A DNA stretch of 40,783 bases from Phycisphaerae bacterium (GTDB lineage: Bacteria > Planctomycetota > Phycisphaerae > SM23-33): contig PUND01000033.1 of the NCBI GenBank assembly GCA_003551645.1, forward strand, positions 1 through 40,783, given 5' to 3'. Shown here in pieces: positions 8,496-16,754 of the stretch (the stretch's first letter is position 1; each line of letters starts with the position of its first letter). The position numbers and the translations under genes were made by a program. A model generated the notes under the pieces. It had not been told where the DNA came from. It saw only the letters and a list, made by a program, of their open reading frames with translations, and did not search any database.

Positions 8496-8656
8496 CATGC
8501 GGGACGATGGCTGTTTCTCCCGCCGATAGCATATGGCACATAAGGCCCCGGCCATCGATGGTCCGGCAAGCAACTACAGCCGGGTGTGGCCCGTCGGCAT
8601 TGCCTCTTTTAACGTGTGTGGTTTTTGGAGGATAAGCCACCGCATTCCGCACCGCA

Positions 8657-9127
8657 TCAATCCCCCATCGCATCGGCCACAACCCTTTCGGCGGCCTCGA
8701 CCAGGGCCTCAAAGCCCCCACTAAGCTCCTCGCTGAGTCCGCGGCCGAAGTCGGTCGTCTTCGGCTGGACGACCAGCAGCGTGACCGTCTCGGGACTGTG
8801 GTAGAACCTCCCGCACAGCTTCAGCGTCTCCATAAAGGGGACATCGTGCATGCTCACACGGTCCCGTGGGGTGTCATCGGATATCTGCTCCGGGCGCACC
8901 ACCCGATATTCACCGGGTGACAGGCCCATCTCCGCGGCGTCAAAGACCACCATCCGCTCGGCCGATTCTACTACGTTAAGCAGGTTCAGCCCGCCGGCGC
9001 CGCCGTCAACGAACTCCACACCCTCGCCCCAGTCACGCCGGGCGCGGACCGCCTCCAGCAGGCGCGGCCCCACGCCGTCGTCGCTCATCAGCAGGTTGCC
9101 GATGCCCAATACCGTCAGTCGAGACAT
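8657..9127 (-). CDS. Hydrogenase maturation protease (HycI/HybD family)
   Basis: A 156-residue protein of the endopeptidase family that trims the C-terminus of [NiFe]-hydrogenase large subunits after nickel insertion. The N-terminus SRLTVLGIGNLLMSDDGVG is the family signature, and acidic and histidine residues expected at the metal site are present (SDDGVG, FDAAEMG, SMHDVPF). I moved the start from the ORF track's 9346 to ATG 9127 because the fold begins there and the extension overlaps the upstream gene. It is 22 bp after the HAD gene and probably last in a hisB-HAD-protease operon. No hydrogenase is visible in the window, so the substrate lies elsewhere. Confidence 0.88.
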   Translation of the reverse strand: MSRLTVLGIGNLLMSDDGVGPRLLEAVRARRDWGEGVEFVDGGAGGLNLLNVVESAERMVVFDAAEMGLSPGEYRVVRPEQISDDTPRDRVSMHDVPFMETLKLCGRFYHSPETVTLLVVQPKTTDFGRGLSEELSGGFEALVEAAERVVADAMGD

Positions 9128-9149
9128 GTTTGCCGCCCTGCCCGCATAT

Positions 9150-9788
9150 TCAGACAGCCGCGCCCATCTTCCTAATGGAACGGCGGATGTCGGCGGGGTC
9201 TTCCACCAGTATGCCGCGCATTCCGAGCCGCTCGGCCGCCTCGATGTTCTCCGCGCGGTCGTCAACGAACGCCACGTTTGCCGGCGCTTCGCCCAGGTAG
9301 TCCAGTACCGCATGGTAGCTTTGCGGCTCCGGCTTGCGGGCGCCAAGCTCGTGCGAGGTGAAGATGGCCTCGAACCTGCTCATCGCCTCGTCGTACAGCG
9401 GCCGCCACATGGCCGAGTGCAGCTCGTTTGTGTTGGTCAGCGACACTATGCGCATGCTCGCCGAAAGGTCGCCCAGCAGTTGCTCTGTGCCGTCATACAG
9501 CCCGTCGAAGACGTTGCACCAGCCGCGGCGGAACTGCTCGAAGTCCAGATCAATCCCCATCACGCCGCTGATGTGGCGGTGGAACTGACAGGGGGTCATC
9601 TCGCCGCGTTCGAATTCGCGATACGCACCGTCGGCGAGCACGGCATGGGCAAGCCGCTCCGCCGGCGCGCCGGTTATGCCCGACCAGTACTCGAACATGC
9701 CCTCGACCCGGACTCGGATAATAACACCGCCGAGATCGAACACCGCGGCGGTCGGCGGCCGGTCGTGTCGCGCCGCGGGTGGCCTCAC
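9150..9788 (-). CDS. HAD-superfamily hydrolase (YihX-like)
   Basis: A 212-residue subclass IA HAD protein. Motif I is AVFDLGGVI (nucleophile Asp, with Gly in the second position as in YihX-like sugar phosphatases), motif II is IVSLTNTN, motif III is the Lys in GARKPE and motif IV is VAFVDDRAENIEAA. These match a small-molecule phosphatase; a sugar-phosphate substrate is inference. The start is a GTG whose first bases overlap the hisB stop (GTGA), a four-base overlap that implies translational coupling. A histidinol-phosphatase role is conceivable from the hisB neighbour but not shown. Confidence 0.88.
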   Translation of the reverse strand: MRPPAARHDRPPTAAVFDLGGVIIRVRVEGMFEYWSGITGAPAERLAHAVLADGAYREFERGEMTPCQFHRHISGVMGIDLDFEQFRRGWCNVFDGLYDGTEQLLGDLSASMRIVSLTNTNELHSAMWRPLYDEAMSRFEAIFTSHELGARKPEPQSYHAVLDYLGEAPANVAFVDDRAENIEAAERLGMRGILVEDPADIRRSIRKMGAAV

Positions 9789-10375
9789 AGCGTGCCCTTG
9801 GTTGAGGGTATCTCCCCGGCGGCGCGGGGGTCGATGTCCTTGGCCTGTCGAAGCGCCTGCGCGACGGCCTTGAAGATCGCCTCGGCGATGTGGTGATCGT
9901 TGCCGCCGTAGCGCACGCGTATGTGCAGATTCATCCCGGCCGACGAGGCCAGACGACGCAGGAACTCCTCGATAAGCTGGGTGTCGAAGGTTCCTATCTT
10001 GTCACAGCAGAAACGTGCATCGAACACCACCGCCGCCCTCCCGGAAAGGTCAACAGCCACCTCGGCCAGGGATTCGTCCATCGGTACCGACGCCGAGCCG
10101 TAGCGGCGTATGCCGGCCTTGTCGCCGAGGGCCTCGGCAAGCGCCTCACCCAGCACAATCGCCACATCCTCGGTGGTGTGATGGTCGTCCACGTGGACAT
10201 CGCCGGCAGCGCTGACAGTCAGGTCGGTCAAGCTGTGCCGGCCGAGATGGTCCAGCATGTGGTCCAGGAACCCCACACCGGTGGAGGCCTCAACGTGGCC
10301 GGTCCCGTCGAGGTTCAACGAAAGCTCGATGGTCGTTTCTCTGGTCTTGCGTGTTCTCTGCGCCGTTCGGGACAT
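9785..10375 (-). CDS. hisB: Imidazoleglycerol-phosphate dehydratase
   Basis: Catalyses dehydration of imidazole glycerol phosphate to imidazole acetol phosphate in histidine biosynthesis. The 196-residue length fits the monofunctional bacterial enzyme. Visible signatures are TRETTIELSLNLDGTG, GVGFLDHMLDHLGRHS, the metal-binding VDDHHTTEDVAIVLGEAL, RYGSASVPMDESLAEVAVDL and GGNDHHIAEAIFKAVAQALR. ATG 10375 matches the family start (MSRTAQRTRKTRET); the ORF-track start at 10474 adds an atypical tail, and ATG 10390 is a possible alternative. No other his genes are nearby; the gene heads an operon with a HAD hydrolase and a hydrogenase-type protease. Confidence 0.96.
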   Translation of the reverse strand: MSRTAQRTRKTRETTIELSLNLDGTGHVEASTGVGFLDHMLDHLGRHSLTDLTVSAAGDVHVDDHHTTEDVAIVLGEALAEALGDKAGIRRYGSASVPMDESLAEVAVDLSGRAAVVFDARFCCDKIGTFDTQLIEEFLRRLASSAGMNLHIRVRYGGNDHHIAEAIFKAVAQALRQAKDIDPRAAGEIPSTKGTL

Positions 10376-10692
10376 CGCTTTCACCACCATGACAGCAAAG
10401 GTTACTACTGCTTTCGGCCAGAACGCCCCCGCTAGGCCAGTCTTGTCGCCGGCGCCGACGTCGGCGAGGCCCACAATCGCCCAATCGCACGGGTCAAGTC
10501 AAGAATCCCCGCCGAAGATTCCGCAGCCGGCTTTCCGTCGGGCCGAACCGCCGCGCGGGGCTTGATCCGCGGCGCGGATATCAGAGCGGTTCTTGATGTT
10601 GTAGGGGGATTATGGTATTTACCCGACTCGTTTATTCCTGCCGCAACGGTGCGGGAGGGCGTTTTTGGGCGGTTACAGCGACCTGCGTTACC
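10376..10692. promoter_or_regulatory. Divergent intergenic region with a 14-bp palindrome
   Basis: This 317-bp gap separates hisB (leftward) from the thioesterase-ior operon (rightward) and must hold both promoters. A perfect 14-bp palindrome CGCCGACGTCGGCG lies at 10453-10466 and could be an operator. I see no convincing -35/-10 pair, RNA or small gene. Confidence 0.45.
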
Positions 10693-11115
10693 ATGTGCGC
10701 CGTCGAGAACAAGTTCCAGCTTCGCGTCCGATACAGCGAAACCGACCAGATGGGCACGTTTTACAACTCCCGTGCCCTGGAATGGTTCGAATGCGGCAGG
10801 ACAGAGTTTCTGCGCCGACTGGGAACCCCCTACGCACGCATGGAGCTGGACGGTGTTTTGCTTCCGCTTGTGGAGGCGCATGTGGCGTATCTGGGCCGGG
10901 CGCGGTACGATGACCTCTTGGAGGTCTCAACGATCGGCGACATGGTCGGCAAGGCGCGAGTGCGTTTCGACGTGTCCATCGCACACGCCGAAGGAGGCGC
11001 CGACGTCGCACGCGGATACACCATCCACGCCGTGACCGACCCGGAGGGCAAGCCGATTCGCCCGCCGAAATGGCTTGTCGAGGCGCTGGACAAAGGCCGG
11101 AGAACAGAATGGTAA
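10693..11115 (+). CDS. Acyl-CoA thioesterase (YbgC/4HBT hotdog family)
   Basis: A 140-residue hotdog-fold thioesterase. The family signature RYSETDQMGTFYNSRALEWFECGRTEFLR contains the conserved Asp and the central helix. These cytosolic enzymes hydrolyse acyl-CoA thioesters. The gene overlaps iorA by 7 bp and so probably releases CoA from acyl-CoA made by the downstream enzymes; that is inference from context. I chose ATG 10693, which starts just before the first beta strand. ATG 10612, in frame and preceded by GTAGGGGGATT, is an alternative, but its extra 27 residues look unrelated to the family. Confidence 0.85.
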   Translation: MCAVENKFQLRVRYSETDQMGTFYNSRALEWFECGRTEFLRRLGTPYARMELDGVLLPLVEAHVAYLGRARYDDLLEVSTIGDMVGKARVRFDVSIAHAEGGADVARGYTIHAVTDPEGKPIRPPKWLVEALDKGRRTEW

Positions 11116-12701
11116 GTTCCGAACGTATGTTGCTCAGTGGCAACGAGGCGGTCGCGCACGCGGCCCTGGACGCCGGCATCGCGCTGGGTGCGGGTTATCC
11201 CGGGACGCCGTCGACAGAGATACTGGAGACCTTTTCGGAAATAGGCGGCAGGGCCCAATGGTCGCCCAACGAAAAAGTCGCTCTGGAAGTCTGCATCGGC
11301 GTGGCCTACGGGCGATCCCGGGCGCTGGCGACGATGAAGCACGTCGGGCTGAATGTCGCGGCTGACCCGCTATTCACCGCCGCCTACTCGGGTGTGGACG
11401 GCGCGCTGGTTATCGTAACCGCGGATGATCCCGGCATGGCCAGCAGTCAGAACGAGCAGGACAACCGCCACTACGCCAGAGCCGCCGGCCTGCCCATGCT
11501 CGAACCGAGCGACTCGCAGGAGGCGTACGACTTCTTCTTTAAGGCGGTGGAGATATCCGAGCGGTGGAAGCTGCCCGTGCTGCTGCGGATGACTACCAGA
11601 ATCTGCCACTCACTGACGGTGGTGCATCGCCGACCGGACGCCGAAGAAGCGCCTGCGGCCGACTACCAGCGGGACATCAAGGGGCGGGTAATGATCCCCG
11701 CCTACGCCCGCGGAGCACACGTGCGACTGCGGGAAAAGCTCTCCGAGATCGCCGACTGGAATGAGAAGTCCGGCCTGAACCAGGTCGTCGAGGGCGAGAA
11801 GTCTCTAGGCATCATAGCCGACGGAGTCGCATACGCCCATGCACGGGAGGCGGCGCCCGATGCGAGCTTCCTGAAGATATCCATGGTTCACCCCCTGCCG
11901 ATTGAGGCCATCCGCCGCTTTGCCGAGTCGGTCCAAAGGTGCGTGGTCATCGAGGAGGGCGACCCGTATCTGCTGGAACGCATTCGCGCCGAAGGCGTGA
12001 CCGTCGAGGGCAAGCCGGATATGTACCGCTTCGGCGAGCTGAATGTGGCGCGGGTCCGCCGGATACTTGCCGGCGACACATCGCCCGAACCGGCTCCGGC
12101 CAGGGGCAAACCCCCGCAATTGTGCCAGGGCTGCCCGCACCGCACCGCATTCGAGATTCTTCGCGATCTCGGCTGCATCGGCACAGGCGACATCGGCTGC
12201 TACACGCTCGGCGTGCTTCCGCCCTTTGAGGCGATGGATACCTGCGTGTGCATGGGTGCCAGCATAGGTGTTGGGCTTGGGCTGAGGCACGTGCTGCCAG
12301 AAGAACAGGCCCGCAAGGTCGTCAGCATCATCGGCGACAGCACCTTCGTTCACAGCGGCATCACCGGCCTGGTTGAGATGATCTACAACCCGCCGCCTAC
12401 CGGGCATGTGATACTGATACTAGACAACGGGACCACCGCCATGACCGGCATGCAGGAGCACCCCGGCACCGGTCGGAAGCTCGACCACCAGCCGACATCG
12501 CAGGTGGTCTTCGAGGACCTGGCCCGGTCGCTGGGCGTGCCCAACGTCCATGTGGTGGATCCGATGAAGCAGGCCGACGAGCTTCGCAAGCACCTGTCAG
12601 AGGCGCTTGAGAGTAACGAATTGACCGTCATCGTGGTCCGTCGGCCCTGCGTTCTGGCGGCCGGAAAGATACGCCAGTATGCCCAGGCGGCCGAACAGTA
12701 A
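11109..12701 (+). CDS. iorA: Indolepyruvate ferredoxin oxidoreductase alpha subunit, lacking the C-terminal ferredoxin domain
   Basis: The alpha subunit oxidatively decarboxylates aryl (or branched-chain) 2-oxoacids to acyl-CoA with thiamine diphosphate, reducing ferredoxin. The 530-residue protein shows MLLSGNEAVAHAALDAGI and GAGYPGTPSTEI at the N-terminus, LCQGCPHRTAFEIL mid-protein, and the TPP site GDIGCYTLG ... MGASIGVGLG ... GDSTFVHSGI with LDNGTTAMTG. Family members are normally about 600-640 residues with a terminal double [4Fe-4S] domain (CxxCxxCxxxCP twice). Here the chain stops after VIVVRRPCVLAAGKIRQYA, and no such motif follows in any frame before iorB. GGAG precedes ATG 11109, which overlaps the thioesterase stop. 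Confidence 0.93.
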   Translation: MVSSERMLLSGNEAVAHAALDAGIALGAGYPGTPSTEILETFSEIGGRAQWSPNEKVALEVCIGVAYGRSRALATMKHVGLNVAADPLFTAAYSGVDGALVIVTADDPGMASSQNEQDNRHYARAAGLPMLEPSDSQEAYDFFFKAVEISERWKLPVLLRMTTRICHSLTVVHRRPDAEEAPAADYQRDIKGRVMIPAYARGAHVRLREKLSEIADWNEKSGLNQVVEGEKSLGIIADGVAYAHAREAAPDASFLKISMVHPLPIEAIRRFAESVQRCVVIEEGDPYLLERIRAEGVTVEGKPDMYRFGELNVARVRRILAGDTSPEPAPARGKPPQLCQGCPHRTAFEILRDLGCIGTGDIGCYTLGVLPPFEAMDTCVCMGASIGVGLGLRHVLPEEQARKVVSIIGDSTFVHSGITGLVEMIYNPPPTGHVILILDNGTTAMTGMQEHPGTGRKLDHQPTSQVVFEDLARSLGVPNVHVVDPMKQADELRKHLSEALESNELTVIVVRRPCVLAAGKIRQYAQAAEQ

Positions 12702-12831
12702 ACGACGCGACTAATCGATTGCACAGATTCGGCACCGATTGCGCCGATGTAGCGACCAGGAGCACCTTTTGGAGGCGATGAACCGCCGGCCAGAGCCGAC
12801 GGTCGAATCGCCGGTTGTAAGGACATCTCAG

Positions 12832-13326
12832 ATGAGCGAACGCAGTGTTACCAATGTTGTCTTCGCGGGCCTCGGCGGACAGGGCGTGCTGAAGGCGTCG
12901 GACATACTTTCCGATGCGGCCTTCCGCTGCGGGCTGGACGTAAAGAAGAGCGAGCTTCACGGCATGAGCCAGCGTGGCGGGTCGGTCACATCCGACGTGC
13001 GTTTCGGCGATTCGGTCGCCAGCCCCATGGTCCCGATCGCCGAGGCGGACTACCTGGTGGTGCTGTCGGTATCGGAGGTTGACTTCGCCCGCCCCCTGCT
13101 GAAGGAAAACGGCGGCGTGTTACTTACGGCCGACCTTATCAACGAGAGCCGGCTCGCCAACCGAAGGAGCTTGAACGTCGCGATGCTGGGCGCGTTGAGC
13201 ACCTTTCTGGACATACCCGAAGAGCAATGGCATCGGGCAATCCGAGCGAACCTGCCCGAAAAGGTCCACGAGGCGAATATCGAGGCGTTCAACATCGGAC
13301 GGGAGGCCCGGAGCAGGCAGGCGTAA
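12832..13326 (+). CDS. iorB: Indolepyruvate ferredoxin oxidoreductase beta subunit
   Basis: Partner subunit of IorA, belonging to the gamma-type domain of pyruvate:ferredoxin oxidoreductases. It shows the glycine-rich [18 protein letters not shown], the [22 protein letters not shown] motif typical of this subunit, and the ILxxA-type C-terminal helices, in 164 residues (slightly short; usual length is 180-200). ATG 12832 has AAGGAC eight bases upstream. ATG 12778 in the same frame lies only two bases after GGAGG, too close for good initiation, and adds an unrelated N-terminus. It follows iorA by 130 bp and precedes paaK by 41 bp. Confidence 0.92.
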   Translation: MSERSVTNVVFAGLGGQGVLKASDILSDAAFRCGLDVKKSELHGMSQRGGSVTSDVRFGDSVASPMVPIAEADYLVVLSVSEVDFARPLLKENGGVLLTADLINESRLANRRSLNVAMLGALSTFLDIPEEQWHRAIRANLPEKVHEANIEAFNIGREARSRQA

Positions 13327-13367
13327 TCCTGAATCCCCGATTAGTATCGCAGAACAAGGACAGTCAG

Positions 13368-14702
13368 ATGACCGAGCAATGGAACGATTCACCGGGCGGG
13401 TTCCACCCCGCCAGTACGCCGGACTATCTGCCGGCGGCGCAGCTCAGGGACCTTCAGTTGCGGCGGCTTCAGGGAGTGCTCCGACTGGCGCATGACAACG
13501 TCGAGCCATACCGTGCGAAGCTCGCCGAAGCCGGCATCGGCCCGGACGACGTTAAGTCGCTTGACGATGTAGCCCGTCTGCCGTTCACGGTCAAGGAAGA
13601 TCTTCGCGACGCCTATCCCTTCGGACTGTTCGCCAGGCCCATCGGCGAGGTCGTGCGGCTGCACGCCTCCAGCGGCACCACCGGCAAGCCCACCGTGGTC
13701 GCCTACACACAAGAAGACCTCAAGGTATGGTCCGAGGTCATGGTGCGGTCCTTCGCCGCATGCGGCTGCCACCGCGGGGATGTTATCCAGAACGCCTACG
13801 GGTACGGACTGTTCACCGGCGGGCTTGGCGCACATTACGGCGCCGAGGCCCTGGGCGCTACGGTGATCCCCATCTCCGGCGGAAACACCGAGCGGCAGAT
13901 TATGGTGATGAAGGACTTCGGCGTCACGGTCATCTGCTGCACGCCGAGCTACCTGCTGCACATAATCGAGCGGGCGAGCGAGATGGGCGTGGACATCCGG
14001 GAGCTTCCGCTGAAGGCGGGCGTGTTCGGCGCCGAGCCGTGGTCCGAGCCGATGCGCGTTCGCATCGAGGCGGCCGGGAACATCAAGGCATACGACATCT
14101 ACGGGCTTTCGGAGATTATCGGCCCCGGCGTCGGCATCGAGTGCGAGTATCAGGCGGGACTGCACATCTTTGAGGACCATTTCCTCGTGGAAATCATCGA
14201 CCCGGAGACCGGCGATCCGCTGCCCGACGGCCAGGAAGGTGAGCTTGTCCTGACCACGCTGTCGAAACGGGCCATGCCGATGATCCGCTACCGCACGCGC
14301 GACATCACCCAGGTAGTTCCAAGCCCCTGCCCCTGCGGCCGGACTATCCGCCGTATCAAGCGAATCACACGCCGCAGCGACGACATGTTCATCATCCGCG
14401 GCGTTAACGTCTTTCCCTCACAGGTGGAGACCGCCCTGCTTGCGGTCGAGGGTACGCTGCCGCACTACCAGATTGTCCTTACACGCGAACACGACCTCGA
14501 CCAGATGGAGGTGCAGGTGGAGGTAACGCCGGAGGTCTTCAGCGACGAGGTCAGAGGGCTGGAGCAGTTCCGGGCGCAATTGTCGCACGCACTGGAAAAC
14601 ACGCTGGGCCTGCGGTGCAAAGTATCGCTGGTCGAGCCGAACACCATCGAGCGGAGCATGGGCAAGGCAAAGCGCGTCATGGACAAGCGCAAACTGGAAT
14701 AG
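13368..14702 (+). CDS. paaK: Phenylacetate-CoA ligase family protein
   Basis: A 444-residue AMP-forming aryl-acyl-CoA ligase. The phosphate-binding loop is [16 protein letters not shown] (about 99-114), followed by [47 protein letters not shown], a TRDI turn, a zinc-like PCPCGRT and the C-terminal hinge [17 protein letters not shown]. These fit PaaK closely. Beside iorAB it could either charge arylacetates with CoA or, in reverse, capture energy from the arylacetyl-CoA that IorAB makes. AAGGAC eight bases before ATG 13368 sets the start; the ORF track start at 13227 overlaps iorB. Confidence 0.95.
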   Translation: MTEQWNDSPGGFHPASTPDYLPAAQLRDLQLRRLQGVLRLAHDNVEPYRAKLAEAGIGPDDVKSLDDVARLPFTVKEDLRDAYPFGLFARPIGEVVRLHASSGTTGKPTVVAYTQEDLKVWSEVMVRSFAACGCHRGDVIQNAYGYGLFTGGLGAHYGAEALGATVIPISGGNTERQIMVMKDFGVTVICCTPSYLLHIIERASEMGVDIRELPLKAGVFGAEPWSEPMRVRIEAAGNIKAYDIYGLSEIIGPGVGIECEYQAGLHIFEDHFLVEIIDPETGDPLPDGQEGELVLTTLSKRAMPMIRYRTRDITQVVPSPCPCGRTIRRIKRITRRSDDMFIIRGVNVFPSQVETALLAVEGTLPHYQIVLTREHDLDQMEVQVEVTPEVFSDEVRGLEQFRAQLSHALENTLGLRCKVSLVEPNTIERSMGKAKRVMDKRKLE

Positions 14703-14711
14703 GAAGAAGTC

Positions 14712-14747
14712 GTCACCAAGCTCACGAAGTCCACGAAGACAAGGAAG
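14712..14747. repeat. 9-bp quasi-repeat array (xxCACGAAG-type)
   Basis: Four 9-mers GTCACCAAG, CTCACGAAG, TCCACGAAG, ACAAGGAAG follow the first paaK stop codon. The same unit recurs at 34272-34316 and around 40.2 kb. Confidence 0.85.
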
Positions 14748-14767
14748 ATAAGATAGCCGGCAGTAAG

Positions 14768-14786
14768 CGCTTGCCTACGGCAAGCG
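14768..14786. promoter_or_regulatory. Hairpin between paaK and the ACT gene
   Basis: CGCTTGCC-TAC-GGCAAGCG is a perfect 8-bp stem with a 3-base loop, 38 bp upstream of the ACT-domain start. There is no T-run, so it may stabilise or process operon mRNA rather than terminate it. Confidence 0.45.
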
Positions 14787-14824
14787 GCAGCCGGCGAAAT
14801 TGAAGCCCTCAGAGAGGAACGGCC

Positions 14825-15265
14825 ATGAAACTGCATCAGTTGTCGGTGTTTCTGGAGAACAAGCCCGGGCGGCTGAGCGAGCCGTGTGTCGCGCTGGCCG
14901 ATGCCGGCATCAACATCCTGACGCTGTCGCTTGCCGACACGCAGCAGTTCGGAATACTCCGGCTGATCGTGCGCGACTGGCAGAAGGCCAGGGATGTGCT
15001 GGAAAAGGCCGGCTGCGTGGTCAAGGTCACCGAGGTCGTCGCCATCGAGGTCGCCGACCAGCCCGGAGGGCTGGCGACGGTCCTTAAGGCGCTGGAGAGC
15101 GAGAGCGTCAACATCGAGTACATGTACGCCTTCACCTTTCGCAGCGAGGACAAGGCGGTGCTGGTGTTCCGCTTCGACGATCCGGACGCCGCCGTCGCCA
15201 AGCTCCAGGACAGGAAACTCAACGTCCTCAGCCCGGTAGAGCTGTACGAACTGGTGGAGCAGTAG
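14825..15265 (+). CDS. Tandem ACT-domain protein
   Basis: A 146-residue protein made of two ACT domains: residues 1-70 (KLHQLSVFLENKPGRLSEPCVALADAGINI) and 70-146 (VTEVVAIEVADQPGGLATVLKALESESVNIEYMYAF). ACT domains bind amino acids or related ligands; free-standing tandem ACT proteins next to paaK and iorAB are a recurrent arrangement, where they are thought to sense aromatic or branched-chain amino acids and modulate neighbours. AGAGAGGAAC lies before ATG 14825. It sits between the two ligase genes, 16 bp before the second. Confidence 0.9.
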   Translation: MKLHQLSVFLENKPGRLSEPCVALADAGINILTLSLADTQQFGILRLIVRDWQKARDVLEKAGCVVKVTEVVAIEVADQPGGLATVLKALESESVNIEYMYAFTFRSEDKAVLVFRFDDPDAAVAKLQDRKLNVLSPVELYELVEQ

Positions 15266-15281
15266 GCGCCACGGCACGATT

Positions 15282-16607
15282 ATGACCGACTTTCCGTTCG
15301 AGAACCGTATCTGGGACAGTGCCGAAACCGCGCCACGGGCCGAGTTGGAACGACTCCAGCTCGACCGGCTCCGTGGGCTTGTGTCCCGACTGGCCGACGT
15401 GCCCTTCTACAAGAACGCCTTCGCCGAGGCGGGCACAAGCCCCGAAGACATCCGGTCACTTGACGACCTGCGTCGTCTGCCGATGACCACCAAGGACGAC
15501 CTCCGAGAGCATTACCCGCTGGGGTTCCTCGCGGTCGGCCGCGATAAGCTCGCCCGAATCCACGGCTCCAGCGGAACCACCGGCAAGCCCACCTTCGTCG
15601 CCTACACGGCCGCGGACCTGGAGTTATGGGCGAATCTGTGCGCCCGCTTTCTGGTCGCCGGCGGGCTGCGTCCGGAGCATACGGCTCAGATCGCCTTCGG
15701 GTACGGGCTGTTCACCGGCGGATTCGGCCTGCACTACGGCGTCGAGAAGGTCGGCGCGGCCATCGTTCCGGCCGCGGCCGGCAACACCCAGCGGCAACTC
15801 ACGCTCATGTGCGACCTTCAGACCGACGTGCTGGTCTGCACTCCGTCCTACGCGCTGACAATCGCCGAGGCGGCCGCAGCGGCCGGGCTGGAGCCGCGCG
15901 ATCTGCCGCCGCGGTTCGGGCACTTCGGCGCAGAGCCGTGGACCGAGGATATGCGCCGCGAGATAGAGAGCCGGCTCGGACTGCTGGCGTTCAACAACTA
16001 TGGGCTGAGCGAGGTAATCGGCCCCGGCGTCAGCGGAGAGTGCGCCCTGCGCGACGGCATGCACGTTCAGGAGGACCACTTCCTCATCGAGTGTCTGGAC
16101 CCCGACACGCTGGAGCCGGTCGCCGAGGGCGAGCAGGGAGAGCTGGTCATCACCACGCTGACCAAGGAGGCGTTCCCGGTGCTGCGATACCGCACACGGG
16201 ACATCGCCCGGCTGGACCGCTCACCGTGCCCCTGTGGCAGGACGACGGCGCGAATGAGCCGCGTTGTTGGACGTACCGACGACATGCTGATTATCCGCGG
16301 CGTGAACGTATTCCCCTCGCAGATAGAGGAGGCCCTGCTCCACGTGGAGGGCACCGCGCCGCACTACATGATCGAGGTGGACCGACCGGGCACGCTGGAC
16401 GTCGCCACGGTCCGGGTGGAGGTCCGCGAGCAGGACTTCTCCGACAAGATGAGCCAGATGCAGGCCCTTCGCGATCGTATCGACCGCGAAATACAGTCCA
16501 TTACGGGCATCCGGATGAGCGTGGAGCTTATCGAGCCGCAGACCCTGGAGCGGTTCGTCGGAAAGGCCAAGCGGGTTATCGACCACCGTGTGACGGACTC
16601 TTCGTAA
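15282..16607 (+). CDS. paaK: Phenylacetate-CoA ligase family protein, second copy
   Basis: A 441-residue AMP-forming acyl-CoA ligase paralogous to the upstream paaK. The loop [17 protein letters not shown] (about 95-110), [54 protein letters not shown] and [17 protein letters not shown] are all present. The two copies differ throughout in side-chain positions around the acyl pocket, which suggests different acid preferences (for example phenylacetate versus indoleacetate); that split is inference. No strong ribosome binding site precedes ATG 15282, so translation may be coupled to the ACT gene 16 bp upstream. Confidence 0.94.
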   Translation: MTDFPFENRIWDSAETAPRAELERLQLDRLRGLVSRLADVPFYKNAFAEAGTSPEDIRSLDDLRRLPMTTKDDLREHYPLGFLAVGRDKLARIHGSSGTTGKPTFVAYTAADLELWANLCARFLVAGGLRPEHTAQIAFGYGLFTGGFGLHYGVEKVGAAIVPAAAGNTQRQLTLMCDLQTDVLVCTPSYALTIAEAAAAAGLEPRDLPPRFGHFGAEPWTEDMRREIESRLGLLAFNNYGLSEVIGPGVSGECALRDGMHVQEDHFLIECLDPDTLEPVAEGEQGELVITTLTKEAFPVLRYRTRDIARLDRSPCPCGRTTARMSRVVGRTDDMLIIRGVNVFPSQIEEALLHVEGTAPHYMIEVDRPGTLDVATVRVEVREQDFSDKMSQMQALRDRIDREIQSITGIRMSVELIEPQTLERFVGKAKRVIDHRVTDSS

Positions 16608-16754
16608 GCCCCGGCGGCTGGAGCTTTCGGGCGCGGTTGGACAGGCGCCGGCGGCTAAGTCGGGGTCAACGGGCCGAAATGGCTGGCGGAGCGGCCGTTC
16701 GGCCGCGGAACGTTGCTTTGTATAAACCGAGGGGCGGATAAGGCAGCCAATGCA

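Noticed and set aside
5722-8573. Two long minus-strand ORFs (402 and 594 residues)
   Set aside because: They lie opposite the ABC ATPase and DJ-1 genes, whose motifs are unmistakable; such open antisense frames are common in GC-rich DNA.
12702-12831. Detached ferredoxin domain of IorA after a frameshift
   Set aside because: I read all frames of this gap and found no CxxCxxC cluster.
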